The notes beneath the pieces are model-generated. The model saw nothing but the letters and a program-made list of their open reading frames with translations, ran no database searches and was not told where the DNA came from. The position numbers and the translations under genes were made by a program. A stretch of 64,000 bases of DNA from Agrobacterium sp. a22-2 (GTDB lineage Bacteria; Pseudomonadota; Alphaproteobacteria; Rhizobiales; Rhizobiaceae), in contig NZ_JAAXMM010000015.1 of the NCBI RefSeq assembly GCF_012276985.1, positions 1 through 64,000 on the forward strand. The letters are read 5' to 3'. Shown piece by piece: positions 51,487-60,499 of this stretch (the first letter of the stretch is position 1; every line of letters starts with the position of its first letter).

Positions 51487-52983
51487 TTAGAAACCCATGA
51501 ACCCCTCGCAGTCGGCCAGTCTTGGAGCCGTCTTCAGCGTTTCCACATCGACAGTGGGAACCCCGTAAACCGGGTCGCCCGCAAAGATCTCCTCGATCAC
51601 GGCCGCCACCTGCAGAACGCCGGCATCATCATGCCGGCGACCGACGATCTGCAGGCCGAAGGGCATGCCGAGCGCGTCCCGGCCGACCGGGATGGTGATC
51701 GACGGATGGCCGGCCAGCGTCGAGGCATAGGCCATGGCCAGCCAGTGATAGTAGTTTTTCGTCGGTTGCTCGTCGATCTCGGTTGGATAAAGCTCGTGCC
51801 AGTCGCGCGGGCTGATGGTCACAGCCGGGCAAAGCACATAATCATGGTCTTCGAAAAACCGCTGCCAGTCGCGATAGAACCGACCCTGTTTCACCAGCGC
51901 ATCGGCGATATCGAGCGGGCCATAGCTTAGCCCCTCCTCGACATTGGCGCGGACATTCGGGCCGATCTTGTCCGGGTGGGACTGCAGCAGCGCGTGGTGC
52001 AGGCCGAGAAACATCACGCCGCGAAGAACGGAAAAGATGCGATCGGCATCGGTGCAATCGGGATGGGTCTCCTCGACCCTGCCGAGATGGTCGGAAAGCC
52101 GCGCCACCACCCGGCCGAAAGCCTCGCGGATTACTCTGGACGTCGGCGCAAAACCGAAATCCTCGGTGACGGCGATCCGAAGCGTCGCCAGATCCGGGCG
52201 CCGGCCGTGGCCAAAGCGATCGGCCTGCCACGGCGTCTGCCCGTCCACGACCACCGTATAGGGGTCGAGCCGATCGGGGCGCACCATGACCGACAGCATC
52301 AGCGCCACATCGGCGACGCTGCGCGCCATCGGCCCGCTGGTCGACAGATGCATCAGCGCCATGGCGCGCGTATCGCCAGGAACGACACCGGGCGACGGGC
52401 GGAAACCGACGACACCGCAAAAGGCTGCCGGGTTGCGCAGGCTGCCGCCGGTGTCCGAACCGGTGGCCAAAGGCGCCATGCGGGCGGCCAGAAGGGCTGC
52501 CGAACCGCCCGACGAGCCGGCGGCACTTTTTGTCGTGTCGTGGGGATTGGCCGTGACGCCATAGACGGCGTTGCGGGTATTGCCGCCGGCACTCCAATCC
52601 GGATTGTTTGTTTTGCCGAGGGGAATGCCGCCGGCCCGGCGCATGGCGGCAACGATGGCATCGTCCTTCGCGGCGATATTGTCGCGAAAGATTTCCGAGC
52701 CGAACGTGGTCGGCAGGCCCTGGACGTCGATCATGTCCTTGACCCCGAAAGGCAGGCCGTGCAGCGGACCGAGCGCCTCATGGCGCATCACGCTCTGCTC
52801 GGCCTGGTGTGCCTCGGCGATGACCCGGTCGAAATCCTGCGCCACCACGGCATTGATCGCAGGATTGAGCTGTGTGACGCGCTCGATACAGGCCTCGGCC
52901 AGTTCAACCGGCGACAGGCGGCGCTGCCCGATCAGTCGGCGGGCGTCTGTCGCATCGAGATCGGCGGGATGGGTCTTGCTCAT
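51487..52983 (-). CDS. Amidase (amidase-signature family)
   Basis: A 498-residue amidase-signature hydrolase. Catalytic Lys in LPFGVKDMIDVQGLPTT, Gly/Ser loop SAAGSSGGSAALLA and nucleophile segment GSDTGGSLRNPAAF are intact. It is distinct from the amidase at 14838. It is the last gene of the importer-M20-TauE operon (13-bp gap to the TauE-like gene) and presumably deamidates a product of the M20 enzyme or the imported compound. Confidence 0.92.
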   Translation of the reverse strand: MSKTHPADLDATDARRLIGQRRLSPVELAEACIERVTQLNPAINAVVAQDFDRVIAEAHQAEQSVMRHEALGPLHGLPFGVKDMIDVQGLPTTFGSEIFRDNIAAKDDAIVAAMRRAGGIPLGKTNNPDWSAGGNTRNAVYGVTANPHDTTKSAAGSSGGSAALLAARMAPLATGSDTGGSLRNPAAFCGVVGFRPSPGVVPGDTRAMALMHLSTSGPMARSVADVALMLSVMVRPDRLDPYTVVVDGQTPWQADRFGHGRRPDLATLRIAVTEDFGFAPTSRVIREAFGRVVARLSDHLGRVEETHPDCTDADRIFSVLRGVMFLGLHHALLQSHPDKIGPNVRANVEEGLSYGPLDIADALVKQGRFYRDWQRFFEDHDYVLCPAVTISPRDWHELYPTEIDEQPTKNYYHWLAMAYASTLAGHPSITIPVGRDALGMPFGLQIVGRRHDDAGVLQVAAVIEEIFAGDPVYGVPTVDVETLKTAPRLADCEGFMGF

Positions 52984-52996
52984 GGCGATACCTTTT

Positions 52997-53818
52997 TTAC
53001 ATCGAGAGAGCGCCGAGGCCCTTGATCAGCATGTTGAGAGCCATCAGCGAGATGAACACGGCGAAAATCCGCTTGAGAACGGCGGCCGGCAGGTAATGCG
53101 CCAGCCGGACCCCGAGCGACACCGTGGTCGTCGAGATGGCGACGATGACGACCAGAGCCGGCAGGTTGACGAAGCCGATTGTGTAGGGTGGAAGCCCCGG
53201 AAGGCCCCAGCCGGCAATCAGAAATCCGATAAATGACGGCACGGAGATCAACAGTCCGAAGCCGGAGGATGTGGCCACCGCCTTCTGCACCGGCATGCCG
53301 TAGAGCGTCATGGCCGGCACGCCGAAGGAGCCGCCGCCGATGCCCATCATCGCCGAGAAAAAGCCGATGACCAGACCATAGACGCTGGCCAGCGCCCGGC
53401 CCGGCAGGGTGTCCGACAGTTTCCAATGGGGCCGGCTGATCAGCATGTAGAGCCCGAGCAGCAGGCCGATCACCCCGAAGATCACCGACAGATTGGCCGA
53501 GCGCAGCGAAGCGGCACCGACCACCCCGGCCAGCGCACCGAGAGAAATGGCCGGTCCCCAGCGCTTCAGCACGGACCAGTCGACCGCGCCGCGCCGATGA
53601 TGCATCAGAACCGAGCGTGCCGAATTGAAGATGATGGTGCCGCCGGAGGTGGCGACGCAGACCTGCATCAGACGGTCGCTCTCATAGCCGAGGAACTCGA
53701 AGACATAGTAGAGCGCCGGCACCAGGACGACACCGCCGCCGATCCCGAGCAGGCCGGCAATCAGGCCGGACAAGGCGCCCGTTGCGGCCAGGAAGACAAA
53801 GAGCAGAACAAAATCCAT
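52997..53818 (-). CDS. TauE/SafE-family sulfite/organosulfur exporter-like membrane protein
   Basis: A 273-residue integral membrane protein with about eight predicted segments and the family's internal duplication (GLLGIGGGVVLVPALYYVFEF near residue 24, and GIGGGSFGVPAMTLYGMP later). Members are thought to export sulfite, sulfoacetate, 3-sulfolactate or related anions. Its place between the amidase and M20 genes is unusual and suggests the imported substrate may yield a sulfur-containing or acidic end product that must be exported. That is inference from context. Confidence 0.88.
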   Translation of the reverse strand: MDFVLLFVFLAATGALSGLIAGLLGIGGGVVLVPALYYVFEFLGYESDRLMQVCVATSGGTIIFNSARSVLMHHRRGAVDWSVLKRWGPAISLGALAGVVGAASLRSANLSVIFGVIGLLLGLYMLISRPHWKLSDTLPGRALASVYGLVIGFFSAMMGIGGGSFGVPAMTLYGMPVQKAVATSSGFGLLISVPSFIGFLIAGWGLPGLPPYTIGFVNLPALVVIVAISTTTVSLGVRLAHYLPAAVLKRIFAVFISLMALNMLIKGLGALSM

Positions 53819-53821
53819 CGA

Positions 53822-55204
53822 TCAGGCAATCTGCTTCAGGCTTTTGGCGTTCTCGGCGATATCGAGGAACAGCGCTACCATGACCTGCATGCCTTCACGG
53901 GCAATCGGCACCAGCGCATGCTCGTTAGGGCCGTGCTGGCCGCATTCGGCATGGGAGTGCGGAATCCAGATCGTCGGCAGTCCAAGGATGTCGGTAAAGG
54001 CATCATTGGGCAGCGAACCCGCCAGATTGGGCAGCACATGCGGCGGCTTTCCCACTGAGCGCGTCAGCGAAGTCTCGACAAAACGCACCCAGGGATGGTC
54101 CGGCGAAAAGCGGGTGGCCCGGAAGGCCTCGCCGCGGGCGGGGCTTACCTCGACCATGGGAAAGCCATGGGCATCGAGATGACGGCGCAGGGCGGGAATG
54201 ATGTCGTTGATGTCTGTGCCGACGACGAAGCGCAGCTGGCAGGTGGCTCGCGCCGTGCCCGAAATGGCATTTTGCGGCGCATCGATATTGCCGGACGACA
54301 TGGCGAGCACGGCGAAGGAGTTCCAACCGAAGACGCGCTCGCTCGGCGTCAGGTCGCTCTCGCCCCATTCGGCATCGTGACGGCGCGGCGGCAGATCACG
54401 CAGGGTGGCACGGATATCGGGCGTCAGGCTGGTCGGGCGCCATTCTGGGACAAGGATCTGGCCGCGCGCATCGGTGATCGTGGCGATCGCCTGGGCCAGG
54501 ATGATGGCGGGGTCGGCCAGCAATCCGCCGAAATTTCCGGAATGGTGGTCGCCGTCCCGCAGATTGACCATCAGGTTGATCGACATGCCGCCGCGCGACC
54601 CCATGAACATGGTCGGCGTGTCGACTGCCAGACGCGGCCCGTCCGAGGCGATCAGCACATCGGCCGCCAGCCGTTCCCGGTTGGCGGTGAAGAATTCGCG
54701 CAGCCCGAAGGAGCCGGTCTCCTCGGCCATTTCGAGAATGATCCTGGCATTGAACCCGAGCCGGCCCTTTTCGCGGATCAGCAGTTCCAGCGCCTTGATG
54801 TTGATGAGATGCTGGATCTTGTTGTCGGCCGTGCCGCGGCCATAAAGCTTGTCGCCCTCCCGGATCAGGGTGAAGGGCTCAAGACCCTCCCGCCAGCGAT
54901 GGGCCTCTCCGTTGCAGACATCGCCATGGCCATAGACCAAAACCGTCGGCAGGGCCTCGTCCTCGATGCGGCTGGCGATCAGCAGCGGAGCGCCGCCGTC
55001 GCGCGGATTGTCGAAAATCTCGACGGCAAAGCCCATGGCCGACAGCAGAGGCTGCATGTCTTCCTGCAGATAGGCGTAGAGGTCCTCCCGCCGCCCTTCC
55101 GACTGGCTGACGGAGCGGCGCGCCACGAGGGCGGCCAGATCCGCGACCAGCCCTCCGCCATCGACATAGTGGGCGGCGGCTTCGATCAATTGTGTTCTGT
55201 CCAT
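53822..55204 (-). CDS. M20-family dipeptidase / amidohydrolase
   Basis: A 460-residue di-zinc peptidase of the ArgE/DapE/CPG2-like class. Motifs: VLVYGHGDVCNGEAHRWREG, LYGRGTADNK (bridging Asp) and EMAEETGSFGL (catalytic Glu pair). The start is ATG 55204 or, three codons further upstream, GTG 55213, which directly follows the ATPase stop and is only a few bases from GAGG. It lies immediately behind the importer genes, so imported dipeptides or N-acyl amino acids are the likely substrate class. Confidence 0.91.
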   Translation of the reverse strand: MDRTQLIEAAAHYVDGGGLVADLAALVARRSVSQSEGRREDLYAYLQEDMQPLLSAMGFAVEIFDNPRDGGAPLLIASRIEDEALPTVLVYGHGDVCNGEAHRWREGLEPFTLIREGDKLYGRGTADNKIQHLINIKALELLIREKGRLGFNARIILEMAEETGSFGLREFFTANRERLAADVLIASDGPRLAVDTPTMFMGSRGGMSINLMVNLRDGDHHSGNFGGLLADPAIILAQAIATITDARGQILVPEWRPTSLTPDIRATLRDLPPRRHDAEWGESDLTPSERVFGWNSFAVLAMSSGNIDAPQNAISGTARATCQLRFVVGTDINDIIPALRRHLDAHGFPMVEVSPARGEAFRATRFSPDHPWVRFVETSLTRSVGKPPHVLPNLAGSLPNDAFTDILGLPTIWIPHSHAECGQHGPNEHALVPIAREGMQVMVALFLDIAENAKSLKQIA

Positions 55205-55213
55205 GGAATGCAC

Positions 55214-56869
55214 TTACCTCGCTGCGTCGGCAGGCCCAAGCGCTGCCATATCTGGCGCTTCCCAGCCGCGGCCGGGCATGGCGGCGAGCAGTTGGCGCGT
55301 ATAGGAATGTTGCGGATTGCCGAAAACGTCATCGACCGTGCCATATTCCACCACCTCGCCCTTCGACATCACGAGGATATGGTCGGAAATCTCGGCTGCC
55401 ACCCGCAGATCGTGGGTGATGAAGATCACCGTCAGGCCAACGGCCTTGCGGATGTCGTCGAGCAGCTTCAGCACGTCCTTCTGCACGGAAACGTCGAGCG
55501 CCGACACGGCCTCATCGGCGATCAGGATTTTCGGCTCGACCATCAGGGCGCGGGCAATCGAGATGCGCTGGCGCTGGCCGCCGGAAAACTGCGCCGGATA
55601 CCGGTCGAGCGCATCCTCCTCCAGCCGGACGATTTTCAGAAGCGCTCGGGCCTTTTCCATGGCTTGGCTGCGCGGCACGCCGAAATTGACCGGTCCCTCG
55701 ACCAGCAGGTCGCCAATCTTGCGGCGCGGATTGAGCGAGCCATAGGGATCCTGAAAGACGATCTGGATATGTTTCCGGAAATCGCGGCGTCCGGCCGCGG
55801 TGGTCGTTTCCAGCCTCGAGTTGCCGATCCAGACCGACCCTTCGTCAGGCTCCACAAGCCCCATCAGGCAACGCACCAGCGTCGTCTTGCCGGAGCCGGA
55901 TTCCCCGACGATGCCCAGCGTCTGGCCTTCCAGAACGGTAAAGTCCGTCGGCCTGACGGCATGCACCTTGCGGGCCGGCTTGAACATCGTCCGGGCGGTC
56001 GAATAGGTCTTTTCAATGCCGGCGACCCTAAGCGCGATCGGCCCTGACATATCGGGCTGGCCCTTGATGCCATGGCGCTTCGGCACGGCATCGATCAGCA
56101 TGCGCGTATAAGGATGGCTTGGACTGTTGAGCACCTGTTCGGCGGTGCCCTGCTCGACGACCACGCCCTTCTGCATGACCAGGACGCGATCGGCGAGTTC
56201 CGCCACCACGTCGAAATCATGGGTGACGAACAGGATGGCGGCCTTGCGGCTTTCCTTCAGCGCCTTGAACATGTCGAGGATCTGCGCCTGCGTCGTCACG
56301 TCGAGCGCCGTGGTCGGCTCGTCGGCAATCAGCAGGCGCGGCTCCATGGCGAGCGCAATGGCGATGACGATGCGCTGGCGTTGGCCGCCCGACAATTGAT
56401 GCGGATAGGCATGATAGAGGCGTTCTGGATCGGGAAGACGCACCTCCTTAAGAAGAGCCAATGTTCGAGTCCGGCGCTCGGCCTTGGACATTTGCGCATG
56501 CGCCTCGAAGACTTCCTCGATCTGGTTACCGACCGTGTAGCACGGGTTGAGCGCGCTCATCGGCTCCTGGAAAATCATGCCCATGCGGCTGCCGCGAAGG
56601 CCGGCATGCTCGGCCTCTGACAGTTTCAGTATATCGCGGCCTTCGAAGAGGATTTCGCCTGCCGACGGCTTCAGGACTTTCGGCAGGAGACCCATGGCGG
56701 CAAAGGACGTGATCGATTTTCCGGAACCGGATTCCCCGACGATGCAGAGGATTTCCTTCTCGTGGATGTCGAGCGACAGGTTGCTGACGGCATGCGGGCG
56801 ATCACCGCCCTTCGGCAGGTCTATGGTCAGGTTACGGATCGACAGGACGGGTGTGGCAGCGTGGGTCAT
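55214..56869 (-). CDS. Fused DppD-DppF-type ABC importer ATPase (two NBDs)
   Basis: A 551-residue double-NBD ATPase. NBD1: GESGSGKSI, FQEPMSALNP, LSGGQRQR, IADEPTTALD, VTHDFDVV. NBD2: GESGSGKTT, FQDPYGSLNP, FSGGQRQR, IADEAVSALD, ITHDLRVA. Both ATP sites appear competent. It resembles the ATPase at 17702-19378 more than those at 30251 or 45333. It overlaps the DppC gene by one base. Confidence 0.94.
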   Translation of the reverse strand: MTHAATPVLSIRNLTIDLPKGGDRPHAVSNLSLDIHEKEILCIVGESGSGKSITSFAAMGLLPKVLKPSAGEILFEGRDILKLSEAEHAGLRGSRMGMIFQEPMSALNPCYTVGNQIEEVFEAHAQMSKAERRTRTLALLKEVRLPDPERLYHAYPHQLSGGQRQRIVIAIALAMEPRLLIADEPTTALDVTTQAQILDMFKALKESRKAAILFVTHDFDVVAELADRVLVMQKGVVVEQGTAEQVLNSPSHPYTRMLIDAVPKRHGIKGQPDMSGPIALRVAGIEKTYSTARTMFKPARKVHAVRPTDFTVLEGQTLGIVGESGSGKTTLVRCLMGLVEPDEGSVWIGNSRLETTTAAGRRDFRKHIQIVFQDPYGSLNPRRKIGDLLVEGPVNFGVPRSQAMEKARALLKIVRLEEDALDRYPAQFSGGQRQRISIARALMVEPKILIADEAVSALDVSVQKDVLKLLDDIRKAVGLTVIFITHDLRVAAEISDHILVMSKGEVVEYGTVDDVFGNPQHSYTRQLLAAMPGRGWEAPDMAALGPADAAR

Positions 56870-57771
56870 CAGTTCCGGCCCTCCGGCGCGGTCACGTCGC
56901 GAATGCCATCGCCCAGCATGTTGATGGAAAAGACCAGGATGAACAGAGCAATACCGGGAATGGTGATCAGCCAGCTTTCAAACAGCAGCATTTCCTTGCC
57001 CTCGGAAATCATCAGGCCCCAGGAGGGTGTCGGCGGCTGAACGCCAAGTCCGAGGAAGGACAGGGCCGCCTCCAGGATGATGGCATGGGCCATTTCGAGC
57101 GTGACGATGACGATCAGCTGGTTCATCACATTCGGCAGCACATCCTTGAACAGGATACGCGGCAGGCTGGCGCCCAAAACTTCGGCCGCGGCGATATAGT
57201 CCATCTGCCGCACCTGCATCGTGGCGCTGCGCAGCACCACCGCAAAACGATCCCAGAGCAGCAAGCCGAGCACGGACACGACAACGGTCAACGATCCGCC
57301 GAACAGCGCAACCACGGCCAGCGCCACCAGCGTCGCCGGCAAGGCCAGCCGTACCGAGACGATGAACATCACCACCGCATCGACCTTGCCGCCGAAATAG
57401 CCGCCGAGAACACCAAGCGTCGTACCGATCACGGCGGAGATCAGAGCCGCGGTAAAGCCGATCAGCAGGGAGACGCGGGCCCCGTAGATCAGCCGTGACA
57501 GGTAGTCCCGGCCCAGCGCATCGGTGCCGAGCAGGTGCTTCCAGTCGCCGCCCAGAAAGACCGGCGGAGCGAGCCGCGCCAGCAGGTCCTGCTTGTAGGG
57601 ATCGTATGGGGCGATCAGCGGCGCGAAAAGTGCGGTAAGGCCAACACACAGCAGGATCAGGAAGCCGACCATGAAGCCGCGATGTTTCAGGGCCTTGCGG
57701 GCCAGCAGACGGGATGGCGCCGGCGATGCCGCGGGAAGACCGGGGCTGATGGTTTGAGAGGTGTGGCTCAT
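56869..57771 (-). CDS. DppC-type ABC importer permease
   Basis: A 300-residue permease with an N-terminal hydrophilic leader, about six membrane segments, LLGTDALGRDYLSRLIYGAR as DppC signature, and the EAA loop MDYIAAAEVLGASLPRILFK before DVLPN. One base separates it from the DppB stop. Confidence 0.93.
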   Translation of the reverse strand: MSHTSQTISPGLPAASPAPSRLLARKALKHRGFMVGFLILLCVGLTALFAPLIAPYDPYKQDLLARLAPPVFLGGDWKHLLGTDALGRDYLSRLIYGARVSLLIGFTAALISAVIGTTLGVLGGYFGGKVDAVVMFIVSVRLALPATLVALAVVALFGGSLTVVVSVLGLLLWDRFAVVLRSATMQVRQMDYIAAAEVLGASLPRILFKDVLPNVMNQLIVIVTLEMAHAIILEAALSFLGLGVQPPTPSWGLMISEGKEMLLFESWLITIPGIALFILVFSINMLGDGIRDVTAPEGRN

Positions 57772-57772
57772 G

Positions 57773-58690
57773 TCAGGCAGTCCTCAAGCGGGGATCGAGC
57801 CATGCGTTCAAGACATCAGCCAGGAACGTGAAGGTGATGTAGAACATCGCGAAGATCAGGATCAGCGCTTGCATGGTCGGCAGATCGTTGCGGGAGATCG
57901 ATTCCCAGGCGAGGTAACCGGCTCCATGCAGCGCGAAGATGGTTTCCACCACGACAGAACCGCCGAACATGAAGCCAAGCTGCACCGCCGCCAGGCTGAC
58001 GACCGGGATGATGGCATTGCGCAGGGCATGCTTGAACAGAACCCGCCGCGGCTTGATGCCCTTGGCCCTTGCCGTACGGATATAGTCGGCCGACAGCACT
58101 TCCAGCATGCCGGCCCGCGTCAACCGCATGATGGCCGGCGTCGCGTAATAGCCGAGCACGATCATCGGCAGGATGTAGCCGGTCCATTGCCGCGTCCCCG
58201 AGGCCGGCACCCAGCCGAGATTGACAGAGAAGACCACGATCAGGATGAGGCCGAACCAGAAGCTCGGGACAGCCTGTCCGACAACAGCAATGCCGAGCGC
58301 CAGCCGGTCGATCAGCGTATTGGGAAAGGCGGCGGCCAGAACGCCCATGGGAATAGCCAGCAGCAGGGCGAAGCTCATGCCGAGAAAACCGATGGTCATG
58401 GTGACCGGCAAGCGTTCGGCGATCATGCCCGAGACGGGGGTCTTGAAATAATAGCTCATGCCGAAATCACCGGAGAGCGCGCGCATCAGCCAGTCGACAT
58501 ACTGAACGAGCAACGGCCGGTCGAAACCGTATTGGCTGCGAACCGCCGCGATCACCTCTCCTGAAGCCCCCTCGCCGGCAATGGCGATCGCCGGATCGCC
58601 GGCCATGAACAGAAGAATGAAGCTGATGAAAGACACCGTCAGCGCTACCAGCGCCGCCATGCCGATCTTGGTCAGGACAAATTTCAACAT
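57773..58690 (-). CDS. DppB-type ABC importer permease
   Basis: A 305-residue permease starting MLKFVLTKIGMAALVAL, with the DppB N-terminal anchor, FMAGDPAIAIAGEGASG, and the EAA loop DYIRTARAKGIKPRRVLFKH. Partner of the DppC-like and ATPase proteins that follow; the binding-protein gene is 117 bp upstream. Confidence 0.93.
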   Translation of the reverse strand: MLKFVLTKIGMAALVALTVSFISFILLFMAGDPAIAIAGEGASGEVIAAVRSQYGFDRPLLVQYVDWLMRALSGDFGMSYYFKTPVSGMIAERLPVTMTIGFLGMSFALLLAIPMGVLAAAFPNTLIDRLALGIAVVGQAVPSFWFGLILIVVFSVNLGWVPASGTRQWTGYILPMIVLGYYATPAIMRLTRAGMLEVLSADYIRTARAKGIKPRRVLFKHALRNAIIPVVSLAAVQLGFMFGGSVVVETIFALHGAGYLAWESISRNDLPTMQALILIFAMFYITFTFLADVLNAWLDPRLRTA

Positions 58691-58760
58691 CTGAAACCCT
58701 CAAGCAGGCGGTCTCGCGGCTTTGCGATCTCGACATGCCTCTAAAACAAGAAGCTCAAAT

Positions 58761-58796
58761 CCGGGCCAGGCCGCCGGCATGCGGCGTCCGACCCGG
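58761..58796 (-). other. Stem-loop between binding-protein and permease genes
   Basis: CCGGG (58761-58765) / CCCGG (58792-58796) encloses GCCGC (58770-58774) / GCGGC (58781-58785), making a bulged GC-rich hairpin just downstream of the binding-protein stop. Likely mRNA protection or partial termination ahead of the permease genes. Confidence 0.5.
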
Positions 58797-58807
58797 GTAT
58801 GCAGATG

Positions 58808-60325
58808 TCACTTCCAGCCGATCTCGTAGAAGCGGACCAGTTCGTCCGGGGTCGGCGTGAAGGAAATGTCGCCGCTCATGACGTAGTTGGTGGAATAGTT
58901 CCACAGCGGCACCCAATAGGCCTTGTCGGCGATGACCGAGAGAGCCTGGGTATAGAGCGTCTTTCGCTCGGCCGGATCGATGGAGGAATCAGCCTTTTCC
59001 AGCAGATCCGACAGGCTCTTGTCGCGTGCGTCATCTTCACCACCCATGGTGAAGAACTCGCTGGTAATGGCCGAGACATCGGCAATCGAGTTGGAGCCCC
59101 AGGTCATGAAGGAGATTGGCGCACCTTCCTTGATGCGCTTTTCGCGCAGCGCTGCGTATTGCATGTAGTTGAGATTGGCCTTGATGCCGATTTCGGCCAA
59201 CATGCCGATCATCGCTTCGGCCAGCGGCCGGTCACGATAGGCATAGAATTCAATTTCGAAACCGTCGGGATAGCCGGCTTCCGCCAGCAGCGCCTTGGCC
59301 TTTGCCGGATCGTAGGCATAGGTCGCAACGTCCTTGTCGCAGCCGAACTGACTGGGCGAGCAGGCACTGTTGATCACTTCCGTCGTGCCCTTCATCAGCG
59401 CTTCGACGATCCCCTCGCGGTTGATCGCATGGTAGATCGCCTGCCGGACCTTGAGGTTCGTCATCGGGTTCTTGTCGCCCGAGCGACCGGCCGCATCGAG
59501 CGACAGGTAGCCGACGCGCATGGTCGGGGCATTGATCACCTGGAAGCCGTCCCGGCCGGCCATCTTGTCGGCCTGGTCGGAGGGCACCTGCCAGACCAGA
59601 TCGATCGTGCCATTGAAAAGCTCGGCCATCTGCGTGTTGATGTCCGGGATGGTGCGAATATCGATGGTGCCGACCTTGGCTTTCGGCTTGGCGGCGGCAA
59701 AATAGTCCTCGTTGCGCTTCAGCACGAAATGTTTGCCGGGTTCGACGGTCTCGAATTTATAGGGACCCGTGCCGATCGGCTTGGTGGCAACGCCGGCCGG
59801 GCCGACAGCTTTGTAATATTCATCGGGATGGATGATGACCGGGCCGGCCAGATATTCGAGCGCAGCCGGGAAAGGCCCGTTGGTGAGGATGCGCACCTTG
59901 AACTGGTCGATTTTTTCGGCCTGCTTGATCCATCCCGTCGCCACCTTGTTCTTTGCGCCATTCTTGGGGTCGACGGTGAAATTCAGCGTGTAGACGACGT
60001 CGTCGGCATCGAAGGCCTCGCCATTGTGGAACTTGACCCCTTCGCGCAGCGTGAGCTCCAGCGTGGTGGAATCCACCCAGGTCCAGCTGGTCGCCAGATT
60101 GCCGACATACTCTCCGGTCGCCGGATTGCGATAGAGAAGGCCATCCCAGGCGGCATTTCCGAGCAGAATGCCCTCGCGCGCCGTGTTGAAATAAGGATCG
60201 ACATGTTCGAGTTCCTTTGCAAAGGCGATGGAGACCGTGTCGTCCGCCTTGCCGGCCCAGGCGGCACTTGCAAACAGGAATGCGGGCAGAAGAGCGGCCG
60301 CAGCCGCCGTCTTTGTCAGTTTCAT
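58808..60325 (-). CDS. Periplasmic solute-binding protein, family 5
   Basis: A 505-residue binding protein with a clear signal peptide (MKLTKTAAAAALLPAFLFAS, cut near AWAGK). It has the family 5 pattern LATSWTWVDSTTLELTLREGVKFHNGEAFDADDV and KPIGTGPYKFE. It is the first gene of the importer-M20-TauE-amidase operon and is divergent from the GntR regulator at 60500. Ligand unknown. Confidence 0.93.
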   Translation of the reverse strand: MKLTKTAAAAALLPAFLFASAAWAGKADDTVSIAFAKELEHVDPYFNTAREGILLGNAAWDGLLYRNPATGEYVGNLATSWTWVDSTTLELTLREGVKFHNGEAFDADDVVYTLNFTVDPKNGAKNKVATGWIKQAEKIDQFKVRILTNGPFPAALEYLAGPVIIHPDEYYKAVGPAGVATKPIGTGPYKFETVEPGKHFVLKRNEDYFAAAKPKAKVGTIDIRTIPDINTQMAELFNGTIDLVWQVPSDQADKMAGRDGFQVINAPTMRVGYLSLDAAGRSGDKNPMTNLKVRQAIYHAINREGIVEALMKGTTEVINSACSPSQFGCDKDVATYAYDPAKAKALLAEAGYPDGFEIEFYAYRDRPLAEAMIGMLAEIGIKANLNYMQYAALREKRIKEGAPISFMTWGSNSIADVSAITSEFFTMGGEDDARDKSLSDLLEKADSSIDPAERKTLYTQALSVIADKAYWVPLWNYSTNYVMSGDISFTPTPDELVRFYEIGWK

Positions 60326-60345
60326 TCTCGTTCCCTTTATTTATT

Positions 60346-60360
60346 GCCTATTTTATAGGC
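60346..60360. promoter_or_regulatory. Short hairpin in the binding-protein leader
   Basis: GCCTAT / ATAGGC with a TTT loop, 21 bp before the binding-protein ATG at 60325. It could be a second operator half or a leader hairpin. Confidence 0.3.
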
Positions 60361-60400
60361 TTTCGTGGCGAATGGCATTATCGTACTCGATTTTCTTTTT

Positions 60401-60450
60401 TTGTATACAATATATTTGCATTGCGTACATATTTGCACGGTTGCATACGC
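60401..60450. promoter_or_regulatory. Three operator-like 10-mers at exact 20-bp intervals (GntR-FCD type)
   Basis: TTGTATACAA (60401-60410, perfect palindrome), TTGCGTACAT (60421-60430) and TTGCATACGC (60441-60450) lie 20 bp apart, two helical turns, in the 174-bp divergent gap. The palindrome matches the TNGTNNACNA form typical of GntR-FCD operators. They probably let the regulator at 60500 control both itself and the importer operon. Confidence 0.6.
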
Positions 60451-60499
60451 CGCTTGCCAAATCCCGCAGATCGCACAACAATGCGCGTGGAGGACCGAT

